Assembly: GCA_004356985.1 (NCBI GenBank)
Contig: SMXQ01000039.1
Coordinates: 1-44,055 of the forward strand
DNA: 44,055 bases
Direction of reading: 5' to 3'
From: Alphaproteobacteria bacterium
GTDB lineage: Bacteria; Pseudomonadota; Alphaproteobacteria; SMXQ01
In this document: positions 1-8,169 of the stretch, piece after piece
Position numbering within the stretch: the stretch's first letter is position 1
How the letters are laid out: every line of letters starts with the position of its first letter
Notes under the pieces: generated by a model
The model's database searches: none
What the model was told of the DNA's origin: nothing
What the model saw: the letters and a program-made list of their open reading frames with translations, nothing else
Program-made: the position numbers and the translations under genes

Positions 1-1290
1 AACACCCTAAAAATGCTCAAGGCCTTGAACATGGACGCGTCGATCCTCAGTGGCCTTGACAAGGAACTCGCGGTGCCCCAGGCCTGGGTGGACGGCGCCA
101 AGAAGGAAGGCGCGGTCAAAGTCTGGACCACCTATCGCCGCAAGCCCTGGAACAAGATGGGGAGAATTTTCTCCGAGCGCTATCCCTACATCAAATTGCA
201 GCACGACCGTGTCTCCCATACCTCGCGGCGCGTCATCAAGCCGCTCGTCGCCTTCAAGACGGGCCGGGTGCTGACCGACGTGATCACCGGCCTTTCCGGT
301 TCGGTCCATATGTTCGAGGCCGCCGGCGCCTTCGTCGATCTCAGGGACCTGCCGTCCTACAACAACGTGCCGAAATCCCTGCATCATCCCAAGGGCCTGT
401 CGGCGGTGGGGCGGATTCGCTATTACTGCATGTCGTACAACACCCAGAAGGTGAAGAAGTCCGACCTGCCGAAGACCTGGGACGACATGGTCAACGGCAC
501 GCGGTGGGCCAACAAGAAGCTCGGCCTGGTGAATCGGCCCAACAACTGGCTGCTGCCGATCTGGAAGCATAAGGGCTCGGCCTGGGGCAGGGATTTCACC
601 GACAAGCTGTTCGCGCTTCGCCCGCAGCTCCGCAAGGAAGGCCAGGGCGCGGTGCTGGCCCTGGTGATCGCCGGTGAAATGGATGCCGCGATACCCTCGG
701 CCATGAACCGCGTCGCCGAATACATCAAGAAGAACGCCAAGACGCCGATCGGCCATCACTGCCCGACGCCGGTGCCCTTCACCATCTCCGAAACCGGGGT
801 CATGGCCAAGAGCGCGAACCCGAACGCGGCCAAGATCTATGTGAACTGGTACCTGTCCAAGGAAGGGCAGTTGGCGCAGTTCTGGGCTAATGATTCGACG
901 CCGTCCCACAAGGAATTACGCGACAAGCGGTTCGTCTATTGGCCCGATGCCATCAAGGGTAAGGAATTGGCCCAGTTCAGTTACAAGAATCCCGAGGTCA
1001 ACGCCGAGGTGCTCAAGTATTGGGATAGCAAGTGGATCGCCGTTGCCGGCAAGCCCAAGGGCCCGCAGGCCTTCAAGGGCACGGTGCTCAGCTCCAAGCG
1101 CGGTGGCCGCAGGATTACGCTCAGGGTCAAGGGCAAGGAGGTGCTCTTCCGGATCAGCGGGTCGCGCTCGGAGGTCATGATCAACGGCAAGAGCGCCGAG
1201 CGCGGCAACGTCAAGGCCGGCATGAAGTGCTCGGGGACCTATGTGCCCAAGGGCAAGGCCGTCGAAGCCCGCAAGTTCAACTGCAAGTAA
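1..1290 (+). CDS. ABC transporter substrate-binding protein, ferric-iron type (5' end outside window)
   Basis: This is a solute-binding protein of the ferric-iron/polyamine-like extracellular family that would deliver substrate to the permease and ATPase encoded just downstream. The reading frame is open to the window edge, and the first internal ATG (13) has no signal peptide after it. The stretch around AWVDGAKKEG is where mature family members normally begin, so the true start and export signal lie upstream. The two-lobe binding fold occupies roughly residues 20-345 counted from that ATG. A further ~70 residues (about 354-425) are not part of the family and form a small basic domain with KRGGR, SGSR, INGK and KAGMKC motifs and two cysteines. 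A closely similar tail ends the TctC-like protein at 12613-13956. The ligand is unknown; iron is only one possibility. Confidence 0.85.
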   Translation, partial: NTLKMLKALNMDASILSGLDKELAVPQAWVDGAKKEGAVKVWTTYRRKPWNKMGRIFSERYPYIKLQHDRVSHTSRRVIKPLVAFKTGRVLTDVITGLSGSVHMFEAAGAFVDLRDLPSYNNVPKSLHHPKGLSAVGRIRYYCMSYNTQKVKKSDLPKTWDDMVNGTRWANKKLGLVNRPNNWLLPIWKHKGSAWGRDFTDKLFALRPQLRKEGQGAVLALVIAGEMDAAIPSAMNRVAEYIKKNAKTPIGHHCPTPVPFTISETGVMAKSANPNAAKIYVNWYLSKEGQLAQFWANDSTPSHKELRDKRFVYWPDAIKGKELAQFSYKNPEVNAEVLKYWDSKWIAVAGKPKGPQAFKGTVLSSKRGGRRITLRVKGKEVLFRISGSRSEVMINGKSAERGNVKAGMKCSGTYVPKGKAVEARKFNCK

Positions 1291-1310
1291 CGCGGCTCGG
1301 AAGGTTGCTG

Positions 1311-1347
1311 AAAAGGAAGCGGGTCCCTCATGGGGCCCGTTTTCCTT
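1311..1347 (+). terminator. Hairpin with T-run between binding protein and permease genes
   Basis: A stem forms between GCGGGTCCC and GGGGCCCGT around a TCAT loop, with one G-T wobble. It is flanked by complementary AAGGAA/TTCCTT arms, and the 3' side carries TTTTCCTT. It lies 21 bases after the binding-protein stop and about 140 bases before the permease start. It could be a partial terminator that lets the binding protein be made in excess over the membrane subunits; this is inferred from position and structure. Confidence 0.55.
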
Positions 1348-1488
1348 GGGCGGTGGGACGGCGTTTGGCGAGGCCGGGGCCATGCCTTGACCGCCATACC
1401 CCGATCGGTCACTGTTGACTTCAATGGGCATCGGCGGCGGGTCCGCCGGCAAAATGCCGAATTCTGAATGTGGGGTGGAGATACTAGA

Positions 1489-3264
1489 ATGGCGGTAGAA
1501 ACCTACCCTCTCGTGCGTCGGCGGTTTTCATTTATCCGCGCCTTGGGGCGGGTGAATTACTGGCATTGGACGCTGCTGATCGTGGTTTCCACCCTGGTGG
1601 TGACGCCCCTGGCACTGCTGACCCTGGGCAGTTTCTCCACCTCCGCGCTGCCCACCGATATCTCGATCTCAAATCTCAGCTTCGAGAATTACATCGACGT
1701 CTGGACCGACCCCGCCACCTATGCGCTGTTCTACAACACCGGCGTCTACGTGACCGGCGCCACCGCCTTCGGCATCACCATGGCGGCGGTCTTGGCGTGG
1801 CTGGTGGAGCGCACCAATATCCCGGGCAAGATCTGGATCTATGCCGGCGTGCCGTTGACGCTGGTTTTGCCCGGGCTCCTCCAAGCCATGGCGTGGGTAT
1901 TGTTGCTGAGCCCGCGCATCGGCTTTATCAACACATTCCTCATCGATACCCTGGGCTTGGGGATCGAGCCCATCAACATCTATTCCCTCGGCGGCATGAT
2001 CTTCGTCGAGGGGTTTCGGTTGGTGCCGACGGCCTTTTTGATGATGGTGCCGCTGTTGCGCTCCATGGACCCGTCGCTCGAGGAAGCCGCCGCCATGTCC
2101 GGCGCGTCGCCCGGCACCACCCTTAGGAAGATCACCCTCCAGCTGATGCTGCCGGGCCTGTTGGCGGTCTTGATCTATCAGTTCATCACCGCCTTCGAGG
2201 TGTTCGAGGTGCCCGGCATCCTCGGCATGCCGGCCGATATCTTCGTCTTCTCGACCAAGATTTACGCGCTTCACCGCTCGGTGACGGTGGAACCCTCCTA
2301 TGGCGAGGCCAATGCGCTGTCGATGATCTACCTGCTGGTGGCCGTGGTGGCGACCTATCTCTATTCCCGGGTCATCGCCAAGTCGGAAAAGTTCACCATC
2401 ATCACCGGCAAGGGGTACCGGCCGCGGCTCATGGAACTGGGGCGCTGGAAGTGGCCGGCCTTTTCGCTGGTGGTGTTGTTCCTGGTGGTCACCATCTTTC
2501 TGCCGTTCCTGGTGTTCCTCTACGTGTCCTTCCTGCCTTACCTGATGACGCCGTCCTTGGAGGCCTTCCAGGCCATGACGTTCGAGTTCTATATCGAGGT
2601 CTTCAACGACGAGTTGATCGGCATTTCGCTGTGGAACACCTTCGTGATGACCGTGGTCACCTCCACCGCGGTGGTGGTGGTCTCCTTCCTCATATCCCTG
2701 GTGGTGGTGCGCTCGAAATTCTGGGGACGTAGGATGCTCGATCAGATGGCCTTCATGCCCCACGCGATCCCCGGCATCGTCATGGGCGTCGCCTTCCTGT
2801 GGGTATTCATCAACATGGACAATATGGGGATTCCCATCTATGGCGGCATCTGGTCGATCACCATCGCCTTCACGGTGGGCTATATCGCCTATGGCACCCG
2901 GGCCATGAATGCCGCCATCCTGCAAATCCACAAGGACCTGGAAGAAGCCGCCTATGTTTCTGGTGCCGTTCAGTGGCGCACCATGTGGCGCATCTTCTAC
3001 CCGCTGATGATCCCCACCTTCGTCGGCGTCTGGATTTGGGTGATGTTGCACGCCGTGCGGGCCGCCAGCATGCCCCTGATCCTGAGCGAGGGGCCGGAGA
3101 ATCAGGTGCTCGCGGTGTTGGTCTGGAACATGTGGGACGAAGGGGCGGGGGGCATCCAGATGGTCGGCGTCATCGGCGTCATCATGATCGTGCTGCTGAT
3201 GGGGGTGACCGTGTGCTTCCGTGCCTTCAGCTTCGGTTCCAGCCGCCATATCCAGAAGGCCTGA
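1489..3264 (+). CDS. ABC transporter permease, fused two-domain ferric-iron type
   Basis: Inner-membrane subunit of the importer, 591 residues. It contains two tandem binding-protein-dependent transport permease domains, as in FbpB/AfuB-type iron permeases, with about twelve hydrophobic segments. Each half carries an EAA-type loop for the ATPase: LEEAAAMSGASPG near residue 200 and LEEAAYVSGA near residue 485. I chose the ATG at 1489 because GGTGGAG stands 8 bases before it; the earlier in-frame ATG at 1468 has no comparable ribosome site. The gene lies between the binding protein and an LVIVD-repeat gene, with the ATPase further downstream, so the transporter is complete. Substrate cannot be deduced from the permease. 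Confidence 0.9.
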   Translation: MAVETYPLVRRRFSFIRALGRVNYWHWTLLIVVSTLVVTPLALLTLGSFSTSALPTDISISNLSFENYIDVWTDPATYALFYNTGVYVTGATAFGITMAAVLAWLVERTNIPGKIWIYAGVPLTLVLPGLLQAMAWVLLLSPRIGFINTFLIDTLGLGIEPINIYSLGGMIFVEGFRLVPTAFLMMVPLLRSMDPSLEEAAAMSGASPGTTLRKITLQLMLPGLLAVLIYQFITAFEVFEVPGILGMPADIFVFSTKIYALHRSVTVEPSYGEANALSMIYLLVAVVATYLYSRVIAKSEKFTIITGKGYRPRLMELGRWKWPAFSLVVLFLVVTIFLPFLVFLYVSFLPYLMTPSLEAFQAMTFEFYIEVFNDELIGISLWNTFVMTVVTSTAVVVVSFLISLVVVRSKFWGRRMLDQMAFMPHAIPGIVMGVAFLWVFINMDNMGIPIYGGIWSITIAFTVGYIAYGTRAMNAAILQIHKDLEEAAYVSGAVQWRTMWRIFYPLMIPTFVGVWIWVMLHAVRAASMPLILSEGPENQVLAVLVWNMWDEGAGGIQMVGVIGVIMIVLLMGVTVCFRAFSFGSSRHIQKA

Positions 3265-3399
3265 CCCACCGGATCACCGCAAAATGCCCTCGGCATGGCG
3301 GGGAGGGCCGGCTTGCGCTCCATGCGCCGATCACGCAGAATTCATCCCCCATGAAGAAGGCCGAATGGGCTTTCCATGAACCGAGAGGAGGGCCCGAAG

Positions 3400-4728
3400 A
3401 TGGCAGCCGACACCAGCGACCTGGGATTCATCGCCCACAACACCCGGCATCTTTGCCGCCTCGACCTGCCCGGCGGCGGCCAGGTCACGGCGCACGGCGA
3501 CACCCTTTATATCGCCCATATGGAACCCCCCTTCGGCACTTCCATCCTCGATATTTCGGACCCCCGCGATCCCAAGGTCATCGGCAAGGTGGAACTGGAG
3601 AACGACCATTCCCACAGCCACAAGGTGCGGGTCGCGGGCGACATCATGATTACCAATGCCGAGTTCTGGTATCGCGGCAGCCTAGCCCAGGGCCGCAAGG
3701 TCCGGAGCACCCAATTGGCGCTGGAAAAGACCCTGGGACGGCCGCCCACGGACCAGGAAATCGCCGCCGAGCTCGGCACCACCGTCGCCGATGTGCTGGA
3801 GATGGTGCGCCTGGAGAACGCCACCGGTTACGACGAGGGCGGGTTCCATATCTGGGACGTTTCCGACAAGGCCAATCCCAAACACATCCACTTCGAGCAG
3901 ACCTTCGGCAAGGGCTGCCACCGCTTCGACATGGATGAGAATTACGCCTACATGTCGACCGAGGTGGAGGGCTTCGTCGGCAATATCTTAGTGATCTACG
4001 ATATCGGCGACCCCGCTAAGCCCCAGGAGGTCTCGCGCTGGTGGCTGCCGGGCCAGAACGTCGCCGCCGGGGAGACCCCGACCTGGGATGGCGCCTCTAT
4101 CCGCCTTCACCATGCGCTGCGGTTCGGCGATACCATGTGGGCCGGTTGCTGGGGCGGCGGCGTCGCGGCGATCGATGTCTCGGATATCAAGAATCCCAAG
4201 ACCATCGGCACCTACGACTACCACCCGCCGTTCCGGGAGGTGAGCCACACCTTCATGCCGGTCCCCTTCGAGGTCGGCGGCCGCCGGGTGGCCCTCGCCA
4301 TCGACGAGGAGGGCCGCCACCCGGCGACCGGCCAGATGCATGCCTTCATGTGGGTGATCGACGTCGGCGACATCGCCAACATGGCGCCCATCGCCACCTA
4401 TTCCATGGACGAGGGCGACAGCCCCCATGCGCGCCCCGCGGTCGCCGCCGGGCTCCGCTTCGGCGCCCATCAGTTCCGCGAAAAGATGACCGATACCTTA
4501 GTCTACGCCACCTGGTTCGCGGGCGGGCTCAGGATCATCGATGTCAAGGACCCGCTTCTCCCCGAAGAGGTCGGGTTCTTCATTCCCGCGCCCAGCCCGG
4601 CGGCGACCATGGTGGAAGGATTCCGCTCGGTGCAAAGCAACGACGTCGATGTCGATGACCGGGGCGTGATTTATATCCTCGACCGCTTGAACGGCCTCGA
4701 CGTGGTCGAATACGTTCCCCACACCTAG
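3400..4728 (+). CDS. LVIVD-repeat (beta-propeller-like) protein with sigma region 3-like insert
   Basis: A 442-residue protein made of LVIVD-type repeats, recognisable as recurring blades such as TSILDISDPRDPKVIG, GGFHIWDVSDKANP, ILVIYDIGDPAKP, VAAIDVSDIKNPKTIG and LRIIDVKDPLLPEE. The start at 3400 follows GAGAGGAGG with an 8-base gap; the ATG at 3376 overlaps that site and is less likely. There is no signal peptide, so it is probably cytoplasmic. Between the first and second blades (about residues 108-140) is a helical insert, LGRPPTDQEIAAELG followed by TVADVLEMV, which closely resembles sigma-70 region 3. The gene lies inside the ABC transporter gene set, between permease and ATPase, suggesting a sensory or accessory role in the same pathway. 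No enzymatic motif is seen and function is unknown. Confidence 0.75.
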   Translation: MAADTSDLGFIAHNTRHLCRLDLPGGGQVTAHGDTLYIAHMEPPFGTSILDISDPRDPKVIGKVELENDHSHSHKVRVAGDIMITNAEFWYRGSLAQGRKVRSTQLALEKTLGRPPTDQEIAAELGTTVADVLEMVRLENATGYDEGGFHIWDVSDKANPKHIHFEQTFGKGCHRFDMDENYAYMSTEVEGFVGNILVIYDIGDPAKPQEVSRWWLPGQNVAAGETPTWDGASIRLHHALRFGDTMWAGCWGGGVAAIDVSDIKNPKTIGTYDYHPPFREVSHTFMPVPFEVGGRRVALAIDEEGRHPATGQMHAFMWVIDVGDIANMAPIATYSMDEGDSPHARPAVAAGLRFGAHQFREKMTDTLVYATWFAGGLRIIDVKDPLLPEEVGFFIPAPSPAATMVEGFRSVQSNDVDVDDRGVIYILDRLNGLDVVEYVPHT

Positions 4729-4730
4729 GA

Positions 4731-4770
4731 CCAAGACGGCCCAAGACGGCCCAAGACGGCCCAAGACGGC
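4731..4770 (+). repeat. Four exact tandem copies of CCAAGACGGC
   Basis: Four uninterrupted 10-base units begin three bases after the LVIVD gene stop codon. The period is about one helical turn. The repeat lies in the 144-base gap before the ATPase gene. It may vary in copy number or bind a protein in phased fashion; nothing in the sequence proves either. Confidence 0.9.
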
Positions 4771-4872
4771 CATTGAAGTGGCGGCGGGAAACCGTCACAC
4801 TAAAATTATGTTGCCAAGGCGGGCATCATGCACCCGCCGAGAACAATTCATAGGGTAGAGGATTGGGAGACC

Positions 4873-5964
4873 ATGATTAATATCAAAAATTTACACGTCC
4901 ACTACGAAAGCACGGAAGGTCGTGTCCACGCGGTCAGAGGCATCGACATCAATGTCGAACGCGGGCAGTTTTACACCCTGCTGGGCCCGTCGGGCTGCGG
5001 CAAGACCACCACCCTCCGATCCGTCGCCGGGCTGGAACGCCCCAGCGCGGGAACCATTTCCATCAACGACGAGGTCGTGTTCTCGACCGATGACCACACC
5101 ATGGTGCCGCCCTACCGGCGGGAAATCGGCATGGTTTTCCAAAGCTACGCCATATGGCCCCACATGGACGTCTTCAACAATGTCGCCTTTCCCCTGCAGG
5201 AGATGAAGGGGCGATTTTCCAAGGCCGAAATCCGCGACAAGGTTTTGCAGGTGCTGCACCTGGTGCAGCTCGACGGCTACGAGGATCGGCCCGCGCCGTT
5301 CCTGTCCGGCGGACAGCAGCAGCGCCTGGCCCTGGCCCGGGCGCTGGTCCGTGAGCCGGCGGTGCTGTTGCTGGACGAGCCGCTTTCGAACCTCGATGCC
5401 AAGCTTCGCGAGGAAACCCGGGCGGAAATCCGCGATCTGGTGAAGCGCCTGGGCATCACGACGATCTATGTCACCCATGACCAGTTGGAAGCCTTGACCA
5501 TGTCCGACGTCATCGCCGTCATGGACGAGGGCAAGATCGTCCAGGAAGGTTCACCGGTGGATATCTACCGCAAGCCGGCGGTCAGATTCGTGGCCGACTT
5601 CATCGGCCTCACCAATTTCATCGAAGGCCGGGTTCGGGCGGTGGGATCCAACGGCGACGGCATGGGCGAAGTGGAAACGCCCTCGGGCATGATCAAGTGC
5701 GAATTGCCTCAAGGGGTGACCACCGGTGCCGAGGTGGTGATCGTGGTCCGGCCCGAGGACGTGAACCTGGTCCCCAATGGCGGCGAGAACGTTCTCCAAG
5801 GCGAAGTGGGCGCGGCCATGTTCATGGGGGATACCAAGGAAGTTCAGATTAAACTGAAGGAATCCTTGATTCGCTTACGGTTGCATCCGACCACGGAAAT
5901 CGACGAAGGGCAGGTGGTCTATCTCGAACTGCCCCCGGGGTGTTGCCGGGCCTTGATCGGCTGA
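4873..5964 (+). CDS. ABC transporter ATP-binding protein with TOBE domain
   Basis: Energising subunit of the importer, 363 residues. It has Walker A GPSGCGKTT (residues 38-46), a Q-loop in FQSYAIWPHM, the signature LSGGQQQR (about 146-153), Walker B VLLLDEP and the switch histidine in YVTHD. The C-terminal ~110 residues form a TOBE-type regulatory domain, as in FbpC, PotA and CysA proteins. The ATPase homology starts at MINIKNLHVHYE, so I chose the ATG at 4873; an in-frame ATG at 4828 would add 15 residues. The gap and tandem repeat upstream allow separate control from the permease gene. Together with the genes at 1-1290 and 1489-3264 it completes one transporter. Confidence 0.88.
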   Translation: MINIKNLHVHYESTEGRVHAVRGIDINVERGQFYTLLGPSGCGKTTTLRSVAGLERPSAGTISINDEVVFSTDDHTMVPPYRREIGMVFQSYAIWPHMDVFNNVAFPLQEMKGRFSKAEIRDKVLQVLHLVQLDGYEDRPAPFLSGGQQQRLALARALVREPAVLLLDEPLSNLDAKLREETRAEIRDLVKRLGITTIYVTHDQLEALTMSDVIAVMDEGKIVQEGSPVDIYRKPAVRFVADFIGLTNFIEGRVRAVGSNGDGMGEVETPSGMIKCELPQGVTTGAEVVIVVRPEDVNLVPNGGENVLQGEVGAAMFMGDTKEVQIKLKESLIRLRLHPTTEIDEGQVVYLELPPGCCRALIG

Positions 5965-5982
5965 TCCCGCGTGATCGGCCGC

Positions 5983-6000
5983 GGCGGCGAGGATGCCGCC
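5983..6000. terminator. GC-rich hairpin in convergent gap
   Basis: A perfect GGCGGC/GCCGCC stem with a six-base loop lies in the 51-base gap between the convergent ATPase and amidohydrolase genes. There is no T-run, so an intrinsic terminator role is only suggested by position. Confidence 0.25.
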
Positions 6001-6015
6001 CGGCGCGCCGGCCGG

Positions 6016-7062
6016 TCACAGCGCATAGAGCCGCGCCGGGTTTGTCTCGAGAATTTTCTTGGTGGTTGCCGCCGGCAGGCTGCCGTCTTCCTGCATGCGT
6101 TTCAACGCCACCACCTCGGTCGCCGTGTCCTTATGGCCGTAATCGGTGCCGATGATCAGGTGGTCGTCGCCGATTTCACCGAGCAGCCAAGGCAGATCGT
6201 CGGTCTTCTGGGTGGTGATGTAGAAGTTGTTTTCCCCCAGGGGGTCGGCGAACATGGGCCGGCCCTTGCGGGTGAGGCGAATCTTTACCTCACCGAGAAC
6301 GTAGGGCACCCATTGGGCGCTGGTTTCGATAAAGGCCCAGCGGAGTTGGGGAAAGCGCGCCGGTACTTCGTGTTCCAAAAGCGCGTTGAACGACGTCATC
6401 ACCGGGAACTTGAAGGTCATCAGGGGGTCGCCGTTCATGGCATCGTGGACGGCGACGCTGTTGTTTCCGGCGTGCAGGCAGATGGCGAGGTCGAGTTCCT
6501 GGGCGATGTCGTAAAGCGCGAAGAAATAACGGTCCGCCAGATTGCGTTCGCATTCCAAGCCCCGCAGGAAGATGCCGCAGGCGCCGTTTTCCTTGCAGAA
6601 CGCAAGCTCGTCGCGGACCTTGTCGGGATTGGCCAGAGACAGCAGCGGCGGCATCAGCGCCCATGGCAAGCGCCCGCCCGAGTTGTTCCAGATATCGGCG
6701 AGCCAGCGGTTGTAGCTGCGGTTGAGGGCAAATTCGACATCCGGCGCCTGGGTGATCGGCCGCAGGAAGAAGGTCGGGAACAGGACCTGGATGTCGATGC
6801 CGATCTCGTCCATATGGTCGAGCCTGGCTTGGATATTGCTCAGGTCCCGGGCATCGGCGGGGACGTCCTGGCCGACGTTGGTCTTGCTGATCAGCCGTTC
6901 GCCCACCACCCAGTATTCATTGCGCTGGTTGGGCCGCCGGGGGGCGCCGTCATCGGGCGCGCGCACGAAGATCTGCGGCCGGAAATCCTGCTCGTCCTCT
7001 TCCAGGTAGGACCAGGTGTGCGGCGTCTCTATGACATGGGCGTCGGCGTCTATGATGGGCAT
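6016..7062 (-). CDS. Amidohydrolase-2 family metal-dependent enzyme (paralogue 1)
   Basis: A 348-residue TIM-barrel enzyme of the amidohydrolase-2 family, which includes ACMSD, gamma-resorcylate decarboxylase and LigW-type decarboxylases or hydrolases. Likely metal-binding and catalytic residues are visible: the IDADAH start (Asp5, Asp7, His9), CLHAGNNS near residue 197, RWAFIE near 240 and GTDYGH near 305-310. It is cytoplasmic. It is the last gene of three same-strand paralogues spaced 25-26 bases apart, an apparent operon. All share FCKENGACGIF and RRPNQR-type segments, pointing to recent duplication. Whether it decarboxylates or hydrolyses, and which substrate it uses, cannot be read from sequence. 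Confidence 0.85.
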   Translation of the reverse strand: MPIIDADAHVIETPHTWSYLEEDEQDFRPQIFVRAPDDGAPRRPNQRNEYWVVGERLISKTNVGQDVPADARDLSNIQARLDHMDEIGIDIQVLFPTFFLRPITQAPDVEFALNRSYNRWLADIWNNSGGRLPWALMPPLLSLANPDKVRDELAFCKENGACGIFLRGLECERNLADRYFFALYDIAQELDLAICLHAGNNSVAVHDAMNGDPLMTFKFPVMTSFNALLEHEVPARFPQLRWAFIETSAQWVPYVLGEVKIRLTRKGRPMFADPLGENNFYITTQKTDDLPWLLGEIGDDHLIIGTDYGHKDTATEVVALKRMQEDGSLPAATTKKILETNPARLYAL

Positions 7063-7087
7063 CGGCTTGCGTCCCCCGGTGTTCGGT

Positions 7088-8143
7088 TCAGTTCAGGCCG
7101 TAGAGGGTGGATGGATTGGTGTCGAGGATCTTGTGGACCGAGTCGGGGCCGAGATTGCCTTCGTCGCCCAAACGCCGCATGGCGTGGATGTCGGTGGCGG
7201 TGTCCCGGTGCCCGTAATCGGTGCCGATCAACAGGTGGTCGTCGCCGACCTCATCGACCAGGCCTGGAATGTCGTCGGTCATCTGGGTGGTGATGTAGAA
7301 ATTGTTTTCGCCGAGGATATCGCCTGGCACCGGCCGGCCGCGGCGGTTGAGCCGGATACGCGCCTCGCCCAGCATGTAGGGCAGCCATTGGGCGCTGGCT
7401 TCGATGAAGGCCCAGCGCAAGCCCGGATAGCGGGCCGGGATTTCCTCCTGGGCGAGCATGGAAAACGCCCCCAGCACCGGGAACTTGGCGCGGAACATGG
7501 CGACGTCGCCGATATAGGCGTCGTGAACCGAGAAACTGTTGATGCCGGCATGGAAGGTGATGGCGAGGTCGAGCTCCTGCACCATTTCGTAGAACGGAAA
7601 GAAATAGCGGTGGGACGGCAGGCGTTCGCATTCCATGCCCCGCATGAAGATGCCGCAGGCGCCGTTTTCCTTGCAGAATTCGAGTTCCGCGCGGACCTTG
7701 CCGGCATCCACCAGGGACAGCAGCGGCGGCACGCAGACCCAACGCAGCCGGCTTTTTTCCTGCTTCCAGATGTCGGCCATCCAGCGGTTGTAGGACCGCG
7801 TCAGGGCGAATTCGACGTCGTGCTCGCGGGTCAGCGGGCGGAGGAACAGGGTGGGAAAGATCACCGCGACGTCGACGCCGATCTCGTCCATGTGATCGAG
7901 CCTGGCCCGGATGTTGGTCAATTCCCGGGCATCGGCGGGGACGTCCTGGCCGACGTTGCTGCCCTTGGATAACAGGCGTTCGTCGATGACCCAGTATTCC
8001 TTGCGCTGGTTGGGCCTCCGGGGCGCGCCGTCATCGGCCGAGCGCTCGAAAATCTGCGGCCGGAAATCCTGCTCGAAGTCCCGCATGTAGGACCAGGTCT
8101 CGGGCGTCTCGATCACATGGGCGTCGGCATCGACCGTGGGCAT
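7088..8143 (-). CDS. Amidohydrolase-2 family metal-dependent enzyme (paralogue 2)
   Basis: A 351-residue protein of the same subfamily as its two neighbours and the most similar to paralogue 1 (shared GAPRRPNQR, NVGQDVPADAREL and YNRWMADIW-type blocks). Metal and catalytic motifs are intact: VDADAH at the N terminus, FHAGINS near residue 200, RWAFIE and GTDYGHRDTA. It is the middle gene of the three-gene unit; a purine-rich GAGGAAAGAGA stretch precedes the ATG. The pocket-region residues after the HAG motif (SFSVHDAYIG here, SVAVHDAMNG in paralogue 1) differ, which may mean different substrates within a common reaction type. Function is inferred from family only. Confidence 0.85.
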   Translation of the reverse strand: MPTVDADAHVIETPETWSYMRDFEQDFRPQIFERSADDGAPRRPNQRKEYWVIDERLLSKGSNVGQDVPADARELTNIRARLDHMDEIGVDVAVIFPTLFLRPLTREHDVEFALTRSYNRWMADIWKQEKSRLRWVCVPPLLSLVDAGKVRAELEFCKENGACGIFMRGMECERLPSHRYFFPFYEMVQELDLAITFHAGINSFSVHDAYIGDVAMFRAKFPVLGAFSMLAQEEIPARYPGLRWAFIEASAQWLPYMLGEARIRLNRRGRPVPGDILGENNFYITTQMTDDIPGLVDEVGDDHLLIGTDYGHRDTATDIHAMRRLGDEGNLGPDSVHKILDTNPSTLYGLN

Positions 8144-8169
8144 GGGCTGTCTCTTTCCTCCTCGGGCCG

